Assembly: GCA_964609305.1 (NCBI GenBank)
Contig: CAZSRK010000001.1
Span: forward strand, 25,513-89,512
Length of the DNA: 64,000 nt
From: CAKSXP01 sp964609305
GTDB taxonomy: Bacteria > Bacillota > Clostridia > Oscillospirales > Oscillospiraceae
Direction: 5' to 3'
Part shown: piece by piece, positions 63,203 to 64,000 of the stretch
How positions within the stretch are numbered: the first letter of the stretch is position 1
How the letters are laid out: every line of letters starts with the position of its first letter
Translations under genes and position numbers: made by a program
The notes under the pieces: generated by a model
Database searches by the model: none
What the model was told of the DNA's origin: nothing
The model's input: the letters and a program-made list of their open reading frames with translations, nothing else

Positions 63203-64000
63203 ATGTTTGACAAACTAATAGAAAAACTTAAAGACACTCCTCGCACGATCGTGTTCACCGAGGGCCCCGACGCGCGCATCCTCGAGGCCGCTTCCAAACT
63301 GCTCGCAGAGAAGATCATGGGCGTAATCCTTGTCGGCTCCGTCGACGAGGTCGAGGCCGCCGCAAAAGCGGGCGGGTTTGACATCACCGGCGCCGAGATC
63401 ATTGACCCCACCACCTACACCTCCATGGACGAGATGGTCGAGACCATGGTCGAGCTGCGCAAGGGTAAGATGAGCGCCGAGGACTGCCGCAAGAACCTGC
63501 TCAAGGGCAACTACTTCGGCACCATGCTCGTCAAGATGGGCAAGGCCGATGCACTGCTTGGCGGAGCGACCTATTCCACCGCCGACACCGTCCGTCCCGC
63601 TCTCCAGCTTGTCAAAACCAAGCCCGGCAACAAGAATGTCTCCTCCTGCTTCATCATGGTCCGCACCCACGAGGACGGCACCGACGAGCGCCTGTGCATG
63701 GGCGACTGCGCAATCCAGATAGTTCCCGATGAGGACGCTCTGGTCGAGACCGCGCTCGAGTGCGCCAAGACCGCAAAGATCTTTGGCATCGACCCCAAGA
63801 TCGCATTCCTTAGCTATTCGACCAAGGGCTCCGGCAAGGGCGAGGCCGTCGACAAGGTCCGCAACGCCTGTGAGAAGGCGAAGGCCGCCGCACCTGAGCT
63901 TGCCATCGACGGCGAGATGCAGTTTGACGCCGCCGTTTCCCCGGTCGTCGGCCAGCTCAAGTTCCCGGGCAGCAAGGTCGCCGGCTATGCCAACACCTTT
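63203..64000 (+). CDS. pta: Phosphate acetyltransferase, truncated by the window edge
   Basis: The first 266 residues are visible; the frame stays open to the end of the window. Interconverts acetyl-CoA and acetyl phosphate, giving ATP through acetate kinase in fermenters. The start resembles short (about 330-residue) clostridial Pta: IVFTEGPDARILEAA, then GGATYSTADTVRPALQ, SSCFIMV and FLSYSTKGSGKG. GGAGG precedes the ATG. An ackA gene may follow outside the window. Confidence 0.94.
   Translation, partial: MFDKLIEKLKDTPRTIVFTEGPDARILEAASKLLAEKIMGVILVGSVDEVEAAAKAGGFDITGAEIIDPTTYTSMDEMVETMVELRKGKMSAEDCRKNLLKGNYFGTMLVKMGKADALLGGATYSTADTVRPALQLVKTKPGNKNVSSCFIMVRTHEDGTDERLCMGDCAIQIVPDEDALVETALECAKTAKIFGIDPKIAFLSYSTKGSGKGEAVDKVRNACEKAKAAAPELAIDGEMQFDAAVSPVVGQLKFPGSKVAGYANTF

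Noticed and set aside
1..64000. CRISPR arrays, insertion sequences, prophage, tRNA or rRNA genes
   Set aside because: No regularly spaced repeats, transposase motifs, phage genes or recognisable RNA gene sequences were seen on reading the window.

Overview
The window reads as a chromosomal segment of a strictly anaerobic, fermentative, GC-rich low-branching Firmicute, most like a gut Oscillospiraceae/Clostridia member. The evidence is the gene content: two DegV proteins, an L-box (lysine) riboswitch, a membrane pyrophosphatase with the K+-dependent signature, endonuclease-type MutL with MutS and no MutH, phosphate acetyltransferase, arginine deiminase genes, and an anaerobic purine/hydantoin catabolic cluster. 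Family-level placement is inference. I see no rRNA, tRNA, CRISPR array, prophage or insertion sequence.

Layout. 1-9.0 kb: tRNA modification and mismatch repair (miaA, a small unknown gene, degV, mutL, miaB, mutS, a CPBP protease). 9-14.2 kb: glycerophosphodiesterase, an MFS transporter, a large beta-helix protein and an IclR regulator. 14.4-18.7 kb: a MarR regulator and a heterodimeric ABC exporter, one half of which lacks its Q-loop. 18.7-21.4 kb: a two-component system whose response regulator is frameshifted. 21.5-23.6 kb: an S24/LexA-like repressor divergent from a frameshifted dinB. 23.7-36 kb: the purine/uric-acid type cluster, carbamate kinase-ygeW-ygeY-ygfK-ssnA-guaD on the minus strand, divergent from two translationally coupled PLP enzymes. 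36-40.4 kb: HAD phosphatase, P-loop ATPase, a non-coding stretch with a perfect 21-bp hairpin, and hppA. 40.6-44.7 kb: adenine deaminase, hydantoinase/dihydropyrimidinase and a GntR regulator. 44.9-49.5 kb: XRE membrane protein, second DegV, and a lysine-riboswitch-controlled ABC amino acid importer. 49.7-53.4 kb: arginine deiminase operon in which the carbamoyltransferase and the antiporter gene are both frameshifted. 53.8-60.7 kb: two more beta-helix paralogues, an Old Yellow Enzyme-type flavoprotein and a divergent LysR regulator. 60.9-64 kb: lepA, a small XRE gene and the start of pta.

How it works together. GuaD, Ade, SsnA, hydantoinase, YgfK, YgeY, YgeW and carbamate kinase form a coherent anaerobic route that strips purine or hydantoin rings and recovers ATP from carbamoyl phosphate; pta would serve acetate formation. 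YgeX and xanthine dehydrogenase of the E. coli cluster are not in the window; the PLP enzyme pair is the obvious candidate substitute for YgeX. The same carbamate kinase could serve the arginine deiminase operon, which has none of its own.

Most unusual are (i) three paralogous beta-helix proteins without signal peptides whose N- and C-terminal ~53-residue modules are duplicates of each other, in two of them without gaps, each next to a regulator and a transporter or oxidoreductase; and (ii) five genes broken by 1-2 base indels in short base runs although otherwise full length, which means either recent decay, phase variation or residual sequencing error.
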